DNA of 64,000 nt from Alphaproteobacteria bacterium (GTDB lineage: Bacteria; Pseudomonadota; Alphaproteobacteria; Ferrovibrionales; Ferrovibrionaceae). Position numbers and translations under genes: made by a program. The stretch spans positions 39,310 to 103,309 of the forward strand of contig JAGXRD010000043.1 in the NCBI GenBank assembly GCA_018336035.1, written 5' to 3'. Under the pieces are notes generated by a model. It was given only the letters and a program-made list of their open reading frames with translations, was not told the origin of the DNA and ran no database searches. Positions 46,786-54,121 of this stretch are shown piece after piece (the first letter of the stretch is position 1; each line of letters begins with the position of its first letter).

Positions 46786-48156
46786 TCAACGCTTCTTCGG
46801 CTTTGACTTTTGGCCCGCCTTCTTTTTCGACGCCGCCTTTTTGCCCCTGGCCGGCTTGGCCTCCTTGCCGAAGACGCGGGCGAAGATGGTGTCGACATGC
46901 TTGAGGTGGTAGCCGAGGTCGAACAGCTCGGCGAGCGCCTTGGGCTTGATCTTGGCGGTCACTTCCTTTTCGGCCAGCAGCGCCTGCAGGAAATCGCCGC
47001 CATGCTGCCAGATCTTCAGCGCATGTTTCTGGACGAGGCGATAGCTGTCCTCGCGGGAAAGACCCGCCTGGGTCAGCGCCAGCAGGATGCGCTGCGAATG
47101 CACCAGGCCGCCGAAGCGGTCGAGATTCTTCATCATGTTGTCGGGATAGACCACCAGCTTCTCGATCACGCCGGCGAGGCGATGCAGGGCGAAATCGAGA
47201 TGGATGGTGGCATCCGGCCCGATGCCGCGCTCGACCGAGGAATGGCTGATATCGCGCTCATGCCACAGCGCGACATTCTCCAGCGCCGGCACCACAGCCG
47301 AGCGCACCAGGCGCGCCAGACCGGTCAGGTTCTCGGTCAGCACCGGATTGCGCTTGTGCGGCATCGCGCTCGAGCCCTTCTGGCCGGGCGAGAAGAATTC
47401 TTCCGCTTCCATCACTTCCGAACGCTGCAGGTGGCGGATCTCGGTGGCCAGCCGCTCGATCGAAGACGCAACCACGGCCAGATGCGCGAAATAGGCGGCA
47501 TGGCGGTCGCGCGGGATCACCTGGGTCGAGACCGGCTCGGGCTGCAGGCCGAGCTTCTTCGCCACCCATTCCTCGACGAAGGGATCGATATTGGCGAAAG
47601 TGCCGACCGCGCCGGAAATCGCGCAGGTGGCGACTTCCTCGCGCGCCATGACAAGACGTTTCCGCGCGCGCTGGAACTCGGCATGGAAGCCGGCCAGCTT
47701 GAGGCCGAAGGTGGTCGGTTCGGCATGGATGCCGTGGCTGCGGCCGATGGTGGGCAGCAGCTTGAATTCAAAGGCGCGCTCTTTCAGCGCGGCCAGCACG
47801 CGATCCACGCCGGCAATCAGCAGATCGGCGGCGCGCACCAGCTGCACATTCAGGCAGGTATCCAGCACATCCGACGAGGTCATGCCCTGGTGTACGAAGC
47901 GCGCCGAGGGACCCACGTATTCGGCCAGGTTGGTCAGGAAGGCGATGACGTCATGTTTGGTCTCGCGCTCGATCTCGTCGATGCGATCGACCTTCCACTT
48001 GCCCTTCTTCCACACTTCCTTGGCGGCGGCCTTGGGGATCACGCCGAGCGCGGCCTGGGCATCGCAGGCATGCGCCTCGATTTCGAACCAGATGCGGAAA
48101 CGCTGCTCCGGTTCCCAGATGGCGGCCATTTCAGGACGGGTGTAGCGCGGGATCAT
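46786..48156 (-). CDS. purB: Adenylosuccinate lyase
   Basis: The ATG at 48156 gives 456 aa; an upstream in-frame ATG at 48252 would add 32 residues with no match. This fumarase-superfamily enzyme of purine synthesis has the signature GSSAMPHKRNPVLTENL (about residues 260-276, catalytic Ser loop), TSSDVLDTCLNVQL (about 90) and RSHGIHAEPTTFGLK (about 137). It cleaves SAICAR and adenylosuccinate, releasing fumarate. The last 20 residues are a Lys-rich tail (KKAASKKKAGQKSKPKKR), unusual for PurB. It is divergent from the PRC-barrel gene over a 408-nt gap. Confidence 0.96.
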   Translation of the reverse strand: MIPRYTRPEMAAIWEPEQRFRIWFEIEAHACDAQAALGVIPKAAAKEVWKKGKWKVDRIDEIERETKHDVIAFLTNLAEYVGPSARFVHQGMTSSDVLDTCLNVQLVRAADLLIAGVDRVLAALKERAFEFKLLPTIGRSHGIHAEPTTFGLKLAGFHAEFQRARKRLVMAREEVATCAISGAVGTFANIDPFVEEWVAKKLGLQPEPVSTQVIPRDRHAAYFAHLAVVASSIERLATEIRHLQRSEVMEAEEFFSPGQKGSSAMPHKRNPVLTENLTGLARLVRSAVVPALENVALWHERDISHSSVERGIGPDATIHLDFALHRLAGVIEKLVVYPDNMMKNLDRFGGLVHSQRILLALTQAGLSREDSYRLVQKHALKIWQHGGDFLQALLAEKEVTAKIKPKALAELFDLGYHLKHVDTIFARVFGKEAKPARGKKAASKKKAGQKSKPKKR

Positions 48157-48324
48157 CGAAGCCTCAGCGAGAAGGAGATGGCGGAATCGGAAAGAGAAGG
48201 GTGGGCGGCCGGGGGCCGCGGCTGGTGTAGCGGCTTGCCGGCAGGGGATCAAGAACGCAGTTTGCCGCAGCTTTCTGCTGTCAGATCAGCGTCTTAAATC
48301 CGCCGCGCGCCCCTTTGCGACAGG

Positions 48325-48424
48325 CTTATTCCGGTTCCGGGCGGGCTTATGCAGTGTTTGGATCGGTCTTATGCGGGCTTATACCGTGCGTATTTGGGCT
48401 TATAGCACCCTTATTTTTCCTTAT
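48325..48424 (+). promoter_or_regulatory. Helically phased CTTAT array
   Basis: CTTAT occurs at 48325, 48346, 48368, 48378, 48399, 48410 and 48420, with a one-mismatch CGTAT at 48389. Spacings are 21, 22, 10, 11, 10, 11 and 10 nt, so all sites lie on one face of the helix over nine turns (mean 10.6). The array sits in the long gap between divergent purB and the stress PRC-barrel gene and looks like a cooperative binding or bending region. Confidence 0.6.
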
Positions 48425-48450
48425 TGCAGCCTCTCCTTGTCCGGGCCTGG

Positions 48451-48467
48451 TTTTGGTACAACCAAAA
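48451..48467. promoter_or_regulatory. Perfect inverted repeat, possible operator
   Basis: TTTTGGT and ACCAAAA are perfect inverted arms around ACA. It is placed about 40 nt upstream of the EcfG-type -35 element of the PRC-barrel gene, so a dimeric regulator site is plausible. Confidence 0.45.
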
Positions 48468-48503
48468 GAACATATAAGCAACAATTTGTCGATGGCAAGC
48501 GGG

Positions 48504-48528
48504 GGAACACACGCGCGAGGCCGGGGTT
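48504..48528 (+). promoter_or_regulatory. EcfG-type general-stress promoter of the PRC-barrel gene
   Basis: GGAAC (48504-48508), a 16-nt spacer and GGTT (48525-48528) match the alphaproteobacterial EcfG (PhyR-NepR-EcfG) consensus GGAAC-N16/17-cGTT except for one base. The expected start is near 48535, about 30 nt before the ATG. Confidence 0.68.
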
Positions 48529-48564
48529 CGTCTGTCAGGTTCCACCGCAGACAGGAGATTCAAA

Positions 48565-49095
48565 ATGAAAGCACGACTCATCGCGACCGCCGCTGTGATC
48601 AGCCTCGGCCTGGGGGGCGCGGCTTTCGCCCAGACCGATTCCACCCGCAGCCCCGGCAGCACCCCGCCCGGCGCAGGCACGCCTCCGGCGGCGTCGTCCA
48701 CGCCTTCGACGGGCAACACGGGCAGCGGCATGTCCGGCAGCAGCATGACCGCCACTCCGGACGCCACTGGTGGCGCTTGGGCGGGCGTCGACGCCAAGGA
48801 ACTGGTCGGTACCGATATCAAGAACGCCCAGAATGAAACGATCGGCGAGGTGCAGGCCGTGCAGCTCGACTCGGCTGGCAAGGTGCGCAACCTGATCGTC
48901 GGTGTCGGCGGCTTCCTGGGACTCGGCGAACGCGCGGTTGCGGTCCAGCCCGGTGCGGTAATGGTGGCAGATAACGGCGACACGATCCGCACCACGCTGA
49001 CCAAGGATCAGCTGAAGGCGATGCCGGAATACCAGTATTCCGACAAGAGCCATAAAGGCGAAGTCTTCAACGACAGCGGTGTTGTGAAGAAGTAA
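48565..49095 (+). CDS. Exported PRC-barrel domain protein
   Basis: The 176-aa protein has a signal peptide (MKARLIATAAVISLGLGGAA, cleavage after FAQ). A Ser/Gly/Pro/Thr linker (about residues 24-70) is followed by a PRC-barrel domain (about 75-160: LVGTDIKNAQNETIGEVQAV and on to GGFLGLGERAVAVQPGAVMV). PRC-barrel proteins of this type are abundant stress-induced periplasmic proteins in alphaproteobacteria. An EcfG-type promoter precedes the gene and a strong terminator follows. It is divergent from purB. Confidence 0.9.
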   Translation: MKARLIATAAVISLGLGGAAFAQTDSTRSPGSTPPGAGTPPAASSTPSTGNTGSGMSGSSMTATPDATGGAWAGVDAKELVGTDIKNAQNETIGEVQAVQLDSAGKVRNLIVGVGGFLGLGERAVAVQPGAVMVADNGDTIRTTLTKDQLKAMPEYQYSDKSHKGEVFNDSGVVKK

Positions 49096-49119
49096 CGCAC
49101 CATCGTCATCACGCCACAG

Positions 49120-49157
49120 CGGGCGGTCCGGCAGAGCAAGCCGGGCCGCCCGTTTTT
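49120..49157 (+). terminator. Terminator of the PRC-barrel gene
   Basis: CGGGCGGTCCGGC pairs with GCCGGGCCGCCCG around AGAGCAA, followed by TTTTTC. It starts about 25 nt after the stop. Confidence 0.92.
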
Positions 49158-49281
49158 CGTGTCCGGTCTTTTTGTGCTGTGCTGGCAAAAGACCAGCGCG
49201 ATCCGCGCGAGATCGGCGCGGCGCAGCTGGTGATCATGGAGAGGGTGATCGCGCTGAAACGCACTCGTTGCGCCCCTCAAT

Positions 49282-49359
49282 CGTCATCCCCGCGAAAGCG
49301 GGGATCCCATTTTGTCTGAGCCCGAAATAATGGGATCCCGGGTCAAGCCCGGGATGACG
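49282..49359. repeat. REP-like bipartite palindrome, near-perfect copy
   Basis: CGTCATCCCCGCG..GCGGGGATCCCAT and ATGGGATCCCGGG..CCCGGGATGACG are inverted arms around about 22 nt. The element lies between the convergent PRC-barrel and ohrR genes. The rest of the 284-nt gap (49158-49281) shows nothing recognisable. Confidence 0.92.
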
Positions 49360-49379
49360 TCTGTAAATTGAACAAATGC

Positions 49380-49850
49380 TCACACCGGCGCGTCCCACCC
49401 GCCGAGGCTCTTGTAGATCGTGTCGCGCAGCTCGCGCACCTCGTGGTTCAGCTTTCCGAGATTGGCCAGCGGCTGGCCTGAAATCGCCAGCAATGCATCA
49501 TTGAGGCAGCCGGCGCGCGATTGCAGCGCGCGGCCCTGATCGGTCAGCGCGATCACCACCTGGCGCTCGTTTTCCGGATTGCGCGTCCGCTGCAGGAAGC
49601 CTGCGGCCTCCAGCCGCTTGAGCAGCGGAGTCAGCGTGCTCGATTCCAGCGCCAGCTTGTCTGCAATGGCGCCGACCGTCTGCTGGTCTTCACGCCACAG
49701 CACATTCAGCACCAGATATTGCGGATAGGTCAGCCCCAACTCGTCCAGCAGCGGCTTGTAGACGCGCTGGATCGCCATGCCCGCCGAATAGATGGCGTAG
49801 CAGAGCTGATCGTCCAAAGGCGCGGGATTGCTCGATTTTCTCTCGGTCAT
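49380..49850 (-). CDS. ohrR: MarR-family organic-peroxide sensor (OhrR)
   Basis: The 156-aa winged-helix repressor has the redox-sensing Cys at about residue 17 in LDDQLCYAIYSAG, the reactive position of OhrR proteins. The DNA-binding wing is QQTVGAIADKLALESSTLTP with LLKRLEAAGFLQRTRN. Oxidation of the Cys by organic hydroperoxides releases it from the ohr promoter. It is divergent from ohr, and two TATCGCGATA palindromes lie between, one of which covers a candidate ohrR promoter, so autoregulation is likely. Confidence 0.94.
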   Translation of the reverse strand: MTERKSSNPAPLDDQLCYAIYSAGMAIQRVYKPLLDELGLTYPQYLVLNVLWREDQQTVGAIADKLALESSTLTPLLKRLEAAGFLQRTRNPENERQVVIALTDQGRALQSRAGCLNDALLAISGQPLANLGKLNHEVRELRDTIYKSLGGWDAPV

Positions 49851-49918
49851 GCCAACCTCCTGGCGGTTCCTGTCGGCTCTCTGCCGGTCATATGGAGATC
49901 ATAAACCACAAAAAAAGA

Positions 49919-49928
49919 TATCGCGATA
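49919..49928. promoter_or_regulatory. OhrR operator candidate 1
   Basis: TATCGCGATA is a perfect 10-nt palindrome. On the minus strand it overlaps the -35 region of a possible ohrR promoter whose -10 (TATGAT) lies at 49898-49903. Confidence 0.55.
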
Positions 49929-49938
49929 AAAATTATGC

Positions 49939-49967
49939 TTGACGGGCGTCCGGGTTACCGCTAAATA
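49939..49967 (+). promoter_or_regulatory. Sigma-70 promoter of ohr
   Basis: TTGACG and TAAATA are separated by 17 nt. Transcription would start near 49974, inside operator candidate 2, which explains repression by OhrR. Confidence 0.72.
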
Positions 49968-49972
49968 ACAGT

Positions 49973-49993
49973 TATCGCGATAATCATTATCGC
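49973..49993. promoter_or_regulatory. OhrR operator candidate 2 with extra half site
   Basis: TATCGCGATA (49973-49982) is the second identical palindrome in this gap. It is followed by a further TTATCGC half site at 49987-49993. It covers the predicted ohr transcription start. Confidence 0.6.
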
Positions 49994-50014
49994 AAATAAC
50001 CAGGAGAGACGATC

Positions 50015-50440
50015 ATGAACATCCTCTATCGCACCGAAGCCACTGCCACCGGCGGCCGCACCGGCCGCGCTGCCACCACCGATGGCGCCTTCAGCGTCGC
50101 GCTGGTCACCCCGAAGGAACTCGGCGGTCCGGGCGGTGCCGGTAACAACCCGGAACAGCTCTTCGCCTCGGGCTATGCCGCCTGCTTCCTCGGCGCGCTC
50201 AAATTCGTCGCCAGCCAGCGCAAGGTGAAGATCACCGATGACAGCAGCGTCACGGCGGCCGTCGGCATCGGCAAGCGCCTGGACGGTCAGGGCTTCGGCC
50301 TCGATGTCGAACTCACCATTGCCCTGCCGGGTGTGGACGAAGACATCGCGCGTCAGCTGGTCGATCAGGCGCATATCGTCTGCCCCTATTCGCATGCCAC
50401 CCGCAACGGCCTGAACGTCCGGCTCACGCTGGCCGACTAA
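50015..50440 (+). CDS. ohr: Organic hydroperoxide resistance protein Ohr
   Basis: This 141-aa OsmC-superfamily peroxidase has the peroxidatic Cys in SGYAACFLGALKFVA (about residue 60), the partner Cys in HIVCPYSHATRNGL (about 125) and the catalytic Arg near TGGRTGRA. It reduces fatty acid and other organic hydroperoxides with lipoylated partners. AGGAGAG precedes the ATG. It is divergent from ohrR and controlled by the shared operators. A secreted alpha/beta hydrolase gene follows after 39 nt. Confidence 0.97.
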   Translation: MNILYRTEATATGGRTGRAATTDGAFSVALVTPKELGGPGGAGNNPEQLFASGYAACFLGALKFVASQRKVKITDDSSVTAAVGIGKRLDGQGFGLDVELTIALPGVDEDIARQLVDQAHIVCPYSHATRNGLNVRLTLAD

Positions 50441-50479
50441 ATCCTTCCTCCCCAGACCCCCCTCCCGAAAAAAGGACAC

Positions 50480-51286
50480 ATGATCATGACCACCCAGAGC
50501 AATGCCATCGCCGCCGCCGCCGTTGCCGCCAGCCTGATCGTCGGCAGTGCCGCGATCAGCGCCCGCGCCGCCGACCGCATCCCGGACAGCCAGGCCATCA
50601 AAAACGTCGTGCTGGTGCATGGCGCCTTTGCCGATGGCTCCGGCTGGCGCGGCGTCTACGACAATCTGACGGCGCGCGGCTATCGCGTCACCATCGTGCA
50701 GAATCCGCTGACCTCGCTGGCCGACGATGTGGCCGCCACCAAACGCGCGCTGGAGCGGATGAACGGCCCGACCATTCTCGTGGGCCATTCCTGGGGCGGC
50801 ACGGTGATCACCGAGGCGGGCATCGCGCCGAATGTGGCGGGGCTGGTCTATGTCTCGGCGCTGTCGCCCGATGCCGGCGAGACCACGGCGCAGCAGTATG
50901 AGGGCTTCACCACGCCGCCGGAATTCGTGCTGGATGTGCATGGCGATGGCTACGGTTATGTGAAGCCCGAGCTGTTCAAGGCCGGCTTCGCCGCTGATAC
51001 CACGGATGCCGATGCCGCTTTCATGCGCGACGCGCAGGTGCCGATCAACATGTCGTCCTTTGGCACCAAGCTGACCAATGCCGCCTGGCGCAGCAAGCCC
51101 AGCTGGGCGGTGATCGCCACCGACGACAAGGCGTTTGATCAGAAGATGCTGCAGCATATGGCCAAGCGCATCAACGCCAAGGTGACCAATGTCGCCGCCA
51201 GCCATGCGGTGTTCATGACGCAGGCAGGCGTGGTGTCGGATGTGATCGATCAGGCGGCGAAGACGGCCAAAGTTGCCGCGCGTTAA
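50480..51286 (+). CDS. Exported alpha/beta hydrolase
   Basis: The 268-aa protein has an N-terminal signal sequence (IAAAAVAASLIVGSAAISARA) and an alpha/beta hydrolase core with VVLVHGAFADGSGWRGVYD (about residues 43-61), nucleophile Ser in VGHSWGG (about 100), an acid residue around ATDDKAFD (about 215) and the catalytic His in ASHAVFMTQ (about 240). Substrate unknown. It starts 39 nt after ohr and may be co-transcribed with it. The second Met two codons later is an equally good start. A terminator closes the unit. Confidence 0.9.
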   Translation: MIMTTQSNAIAAAAVAASLIVGSAAISARAADRIPDSQAIKNVVLVHGAFADGSGWRGVYDNLTARGYRVTIVQNPLTSLADDVAATKRALERMNGPTILVGHSWGGTVITEAGIAPNVAGLVYVSALSPDAGETTAQQYEGFTTPPEFVLDVHGDGYGYVKPELFKAGFAADTTDADAAFMRDAQVPINMSSFGTKLTNAAWRSKPSWAVIATDDKAFDQKMLQHMAKRINAKVTNVAASHAVFMTQAGVVSDVIDQAAKTAKVAAR

Positions 51287-51303
51287 CTGACGAAAACGGT
51301 ACG

Positions 51304-51343
51304 GGCAGGCGGCGACCTTCGGGTCCCGCCTGCCTGTTTTTTT
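51304..51343 (+). terminator. Terminator of the ohr / hydrolase unit
   Basis: GGCAGGCGGCGACC pairs with GGTCCCGCCTGCC around a TTCG tetraloop, with seven T following. It is a textbook intrinsic terminator. Confidence 0.93.
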
Positions 51344-51367
51344 GCGCCAGTTGTAGTCCCTCTCCAT

Positions 51368-51495
51368 CGTCATTCCCGCGCCCGGCGGCTTTGCCGCCTT
51401 ACATATACTGTCGCGCAACGCGACGGGCGGGAATCCCATTTTCTTTACACCACAAAATGGGACCCCGGCTCGCGCTGCGCTTGGCCGGGGTGACG
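51368..51495. repeat. REP-like bipartite palindrome, enlarged copy
   Basis: CGTCATTCCCGCGCC and GGGCGGGAATCCCAT form the first arm, with an insertion around TACATATACTGTCGCG. ATGGGACCCCGGC and GGCCGGGGTGACG form the second arm. It lies in the 298-nt gap between the alpha/beta hydrolase and LysE genes, which holds nothing else except the terminator and the LysE leader. Confidence 0.82.
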
Positions 51496-51584
51496 GGCAG
51501 GGAATGTCCCCCGACAATTCCGCTGCTGAACCTCGCATGCCGGTCGGCTAGACTGGGCAAAACTCCAGACAGCGAGTCTTCCCC

Positions 51585-52217
51585 ATGCCGACCACCGCCA
51601 ACCTGCTGGCCTTTGCCCTTGTCGCCTTCGGCATGGTGCTGACGCCCGGCCCGAACATGATCTACCTGATCTCGCGCTCGATCTGTCAGGGGCGTGTCGC
51701 CGGTTTGATTTCACTCGGGGGTGTCGCGCTCGGTTTCGTCTTCTACATGCTGGCCGCCGCCTTCGGCATCACGGCTTTGCTGCTGGTGGTGCCCTACGCC
51801 TACGAAGCTTTGTGCTATGGCGGCGCGGCCTATCTGCTGTTCCTCGCCTGGCAAGCCATACGCCCCGGCGGCCGCTCGCCCTTCCAGGTGCGCGAACTGC
51901 CGCAGGACTCACCGCGCAAGCTCTTCACCATGGGGCTGATCACCAATCTGCTCAATCCCAAGATCGCCATGCTGTATCTCTCGCTGCTGCCGCAGTTCAT
52001 CACGCCCGAACTGGGCAATGTGCTGGGCCAGTCGATCACGCTGGGCTTCGTGCAGATCCTGATCAGTGTCAGCGTCAATGCCGTGATCGCGATTACGGCC
52101 GGCAGCATCGCCGGCTTCCTCGCCGGTCGCCCGGTCTGGCTGCTGGTGCAGCGCTGGCTGATGGGCACGGTGCTCGCTGGCCTCGCGGTGCGCATGGCGC
52201 TGGAAGCGCGGCGGTAA
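51585..52217 (+). CDS. LysE/RhtB-family amino-acid exporter
   Basis: The 210-aa protein has six hydrophobic segments and the family N-terminal motif MVLTPGPNMIYLISRS (about residues 17-32), followed by GLITNLLNPKIAMLYLSLLP (about 116-135). RhtB-type members export homoserine, threonine or related compounds across the inner membrane. Substrate unknown. A GST gene starts one base after its stop, so the two are coupled. Confidence 0.92.
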   Translation: MPTTANLLAFALVAFGMVLTPGPNMIYLISRSICQGRVAGLISLGGVALGFVFYMLAAAFGITALLLVVPYAYEALCYGGAAYLLFLAWQAIRPGGRSPFQVRELPQDSPRKLFTMGLITNLLNPKIAMLYLSLLPQFITPELGNVLGQSITLGFVQILISVSVNAVIAITAGSIAGFLAGRPVWLLVQRWLMGTVLAGLAVRMALEARR

Positions 52218-52218
52218 A

Positions 52219-52860
52219 ATGACAGTCCTGCTGTATGGTGCGCCCTACAGCGTCTATACGCGCAGCGCCCGGCTGGCGCTGAGCGAGAAGGGCGTCGATT
52301 ACACGCTGGAAATGGTCGATGTGCATGGGCCGGGCGGCCTGCCGCCCGAGCATCTGACACGGCAGCCCTTCGGCAAGATTCCGGCCTTCGAGCATGATGG
52401 CTTCGCGCTGTTCGAAACCGCTGCCATCCTGCGCTATGTCGATGAGGCTTTCGCGGGACCTGCGTTGCAGCCGACAGATGCGAAAGCGCGCGCCCGCATG
52501 AACCAGGCGATCTCGGTCTGCGACAGCTATCTCTATCCACACGGTGTCTGGGGCATTTTCGTCGAGCGCGTCTCGAAGGCACGACGCGGTGTGGCGGCGG
52601 ATGAGCAGAAGGTCGCGTCCAGCCTGCCGAAGGCCGCGGCCTGTCATGCGGTGCTGGCCGAGATCCTTGGCGACCAGGGCTATCTCTGCGGTGCGGCGAT
52701 GTCGCTGGCCGATCTGCATGCGGCGCCGATGCTGGCCTGCCTGGCGATGACCGAAGAGGGCCGCAGCATGATGATGGCGCATCCGCAGTTGGCGCAGTGG
52801 TGGCAGCGGATGGCGGCGCGCGCTTCGATGGCGCAGACGCGGGCGATCACTGATGTTTGA
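52219..52860 (+). CDS. Glutathione S-transferase
   Basis: The 213-aa GST has a thioredoxin-fold N terminus with LYGAPYSVYTRSARLALSEK (catalytic Ser/Tyr-type region, about residues 4-23), the cis-Pro segment FGKIPAFEHDG and the glutathione gamma-Glu site LFETAAILRYVDE (about 66). A helical C-terminal domain runs from about 85 onward. It conjugates or reduces electrophiles in the cytosol. Coupled to the LysE gene. A sharp fall in GC starts right after its stop. Confidence 0.94.
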   Translation: MTVLLYGAPYSVYTRSARLALSEKGVDYTLEMVDVHGPGGLPPEHLTRQPFGKIPAFEHDGFALFETAAILRYVDEAFAGPALQPTDAKARARMNQAISVCDSYLYPHGVWGIFVERVSKARRGVAADEQKVASSLPKAAACHAVLAEILGDQGYLCGAAMSLADLHAAPMLACLAMTEEGRSMMMAHPQLAQWWQRMAARASMAQTRAITDV

Positions 52861-52915
52861 GGCGGGGCGATATTAACTATTGTGGTCAAATTTACCTTGC
52901 CCTAATCAAACACTA

Positions 52916-52921
52916 TATAAT
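52916..52921 (+). promoter_or_regulatory. -10 element of the TA-like module
   Basis: A perfect TATAAT lies 7 nt before the first ATG of the DUF433-type gene. The best -35 candidate (TTACCT, 18-nt spacer) is poor. If used, transcription starts almost at the ATG, which would make the message leaderless or put the true start at a later Met (52944 or 52971). Confidence 0.5.
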
Positions 52922-52928
52922 CTAATAA

Positions 52929-53684
52929 ATGCTAGTTCGTGCGATGGCTGGGAATTTGGACCTAGGCCCTATGACTGTTGTTACCTTAGATAAAAGGCAA
53001 ACAGATCCTGTTGCAGGCGGTTTTTATACCGTCAGTGAAGCCGCGCGCCTGCTTAACATCCAAAATACCGGACGGATAACCGGGTGGCTGACAGGCTATA
53101 AGCGTAGCAATGCGGGCCCCATAATCGCGAGGCAATATAAACCGATCTCCAAAATCCAAGAGGTGGGTTTTTGGGATTTACTCGAGATCAGGTTTGTTGA
53201 TCATTTTCGTGCGCAAGGGGTTAGCCTGCAAACTCTGCGAAAGGCTGCTGAGTTTGCGCGACAAGAACTAAATCAACATCACCCGTTTGCCACCTCTAAC
53301 GTCAAGTTCATGACAGACAGGAAAGAGGTTTTTCTAAAAACAGCCAAAGAGTTGAAAGACAATACTCTGCTTAATCTGGTGACTAAGCAGTACGAGATGT
53401 ACGTGATACTGGAGAATGTTTTGGCGCGTGGGATTGAGTTCGATCCTGCCTCTGGATTAGCAGAGCGATGGCAGCCAAAGCCGAAGGAATTCCCCAGCAT
53501 TTATCTCGACCCCGTCTTTGCATACGGGCAACCAATAGTGAAACCCGCTGGAGTTCCGACGGATGCGATTTTCCAAGCTTGGAAAGCTGAAAATGGCAGC
53601 TATGAAGCGGTATCTGATTGGTTTGAGTTGGATCGGAAATTAGTTCAGGAGGCGGTCGAGTTCGAATTAGGGCTGCCCAGTTGA
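52929..53684 (+). CDS. DUF433-type / MerR-like antitoxin candidate
   Basis: The 251-aa protein has an N-terminal winged-helix, MerR-like stretch (YTVSEAARLLNIQNTGRITG, about residues 33-52) and a DUF433-like middle (ISKIQEVGFWDLLEIRF with VDHFRAQGVSLQTLRKAAEF). Base composition is much more AT-rich than the flanks. Its stop overlaps the TTG start of a PIN-like gene by 4 nt. The pair has the form of a DUF433 antitoxin with a VapC45/DUF5615-type PIN-like partner. The start is unclear: ATG 52929, 52944 or 52971. DNA binding and autoregulation are inferred. Confidence 0.8.
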   Translation: MLVRAMAGNLDLGPMTVVTLDKRQTDPVAGGFYTVSEAARLLNIQNTGRITGWLTGYKRSNAGPIIARQYKPISKIQEVGFWDLLEIRFVDHFRAQGVSLQTLRKAAEFARQELNQHHPFATSNVKFMTDRKEVFLKTAKELKDNTLLNLVTKQYEMYVILENVLARGIEFDPASGLAERWQPKPKEFPSIYLDPVFAYGQPIVKPAGVPTDAIFQAWKAENGSYEAVSDWFELDRKLVQEAVEFELGLPS

Positions 53685-54118
53685 AAATCCGCGCGGACGA
53701 ACATATTGCACCTAAAATTGTTCGCGCCATTCAAATGCTGGTGCTGCGCGCTGGCTGGGAAATTTCGCATGTTCGAGATGTGCATGATGCCCGGACCGCC
53801 GACGAAACTTGGATCCCTCGTTTTGCAAGAGAGGGAGGGCAAGTAATTCTATCTGGTGATAGAAAAATGCTCGCCCGTCCGCACCAAATAAAAGCTATCG
53901 CTGAATCTGGTGTGATTGGAGTGTTTCTTTCAAGCCAATGGGCGCAAGCGCAAAGGCATATTCAAGCGGCTCACTTAATTCATTGTTGGCCAGAAATAGA
54001 AAGAGCATTGTTGGAATCAAAAGAGCGCGACTGCTGGAAGGTGCCATTTGAGTATGGCGCCGTCACTTTGCAAAAACTCTCTGTAAATTATTCTGAGGCG
54101 TTGGGCTCTAGCAAATAG
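53681..54118 (+). CDS. PIN-like toxin candidate (VapC45 / DUF5615 type)
   Basis: The 145-aa protein, from a TTG start overlapping the previous stop, begins MKIRADEHIAPKIVRAIQML. Acidic residues in RADEH (about 5-7), HDARTADETWIPR (about 36-48) and LSGDRKML (about 58-65) lie where PIN-fold nucleases carry their Mg-binding Asp and Glu. This fits the small DUF5615 / VapC45 PIN-like family found as toxins beside DUF433 antitoxins. AT-rich and rare-codon-rich like its partner, so probably acquired together. RNA cleavage is inferred from family. Confidence 0.8.
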   Translation: MKIRADEHIAPKIVRAIQMLVLRAGWEISHVRDVHDARTADETWIPRFAREGGQVILSGDRKMLARPHQIKAIAESGVIGVFLSSQWAQAQRHIQAAHLIHCWPEIERALLESKERDCWKVPFEYGAVTLQKLSVNYSEALGSSK

Positions 54119-54121
54119 TAG

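Noticed and set aside
48315..48836. A plus-strand frame overlapping the phased CTTAT array and the PRC-barrel start
   Set aside because: It is out of frame with the signal peptide and has no family. The array is intergenic.
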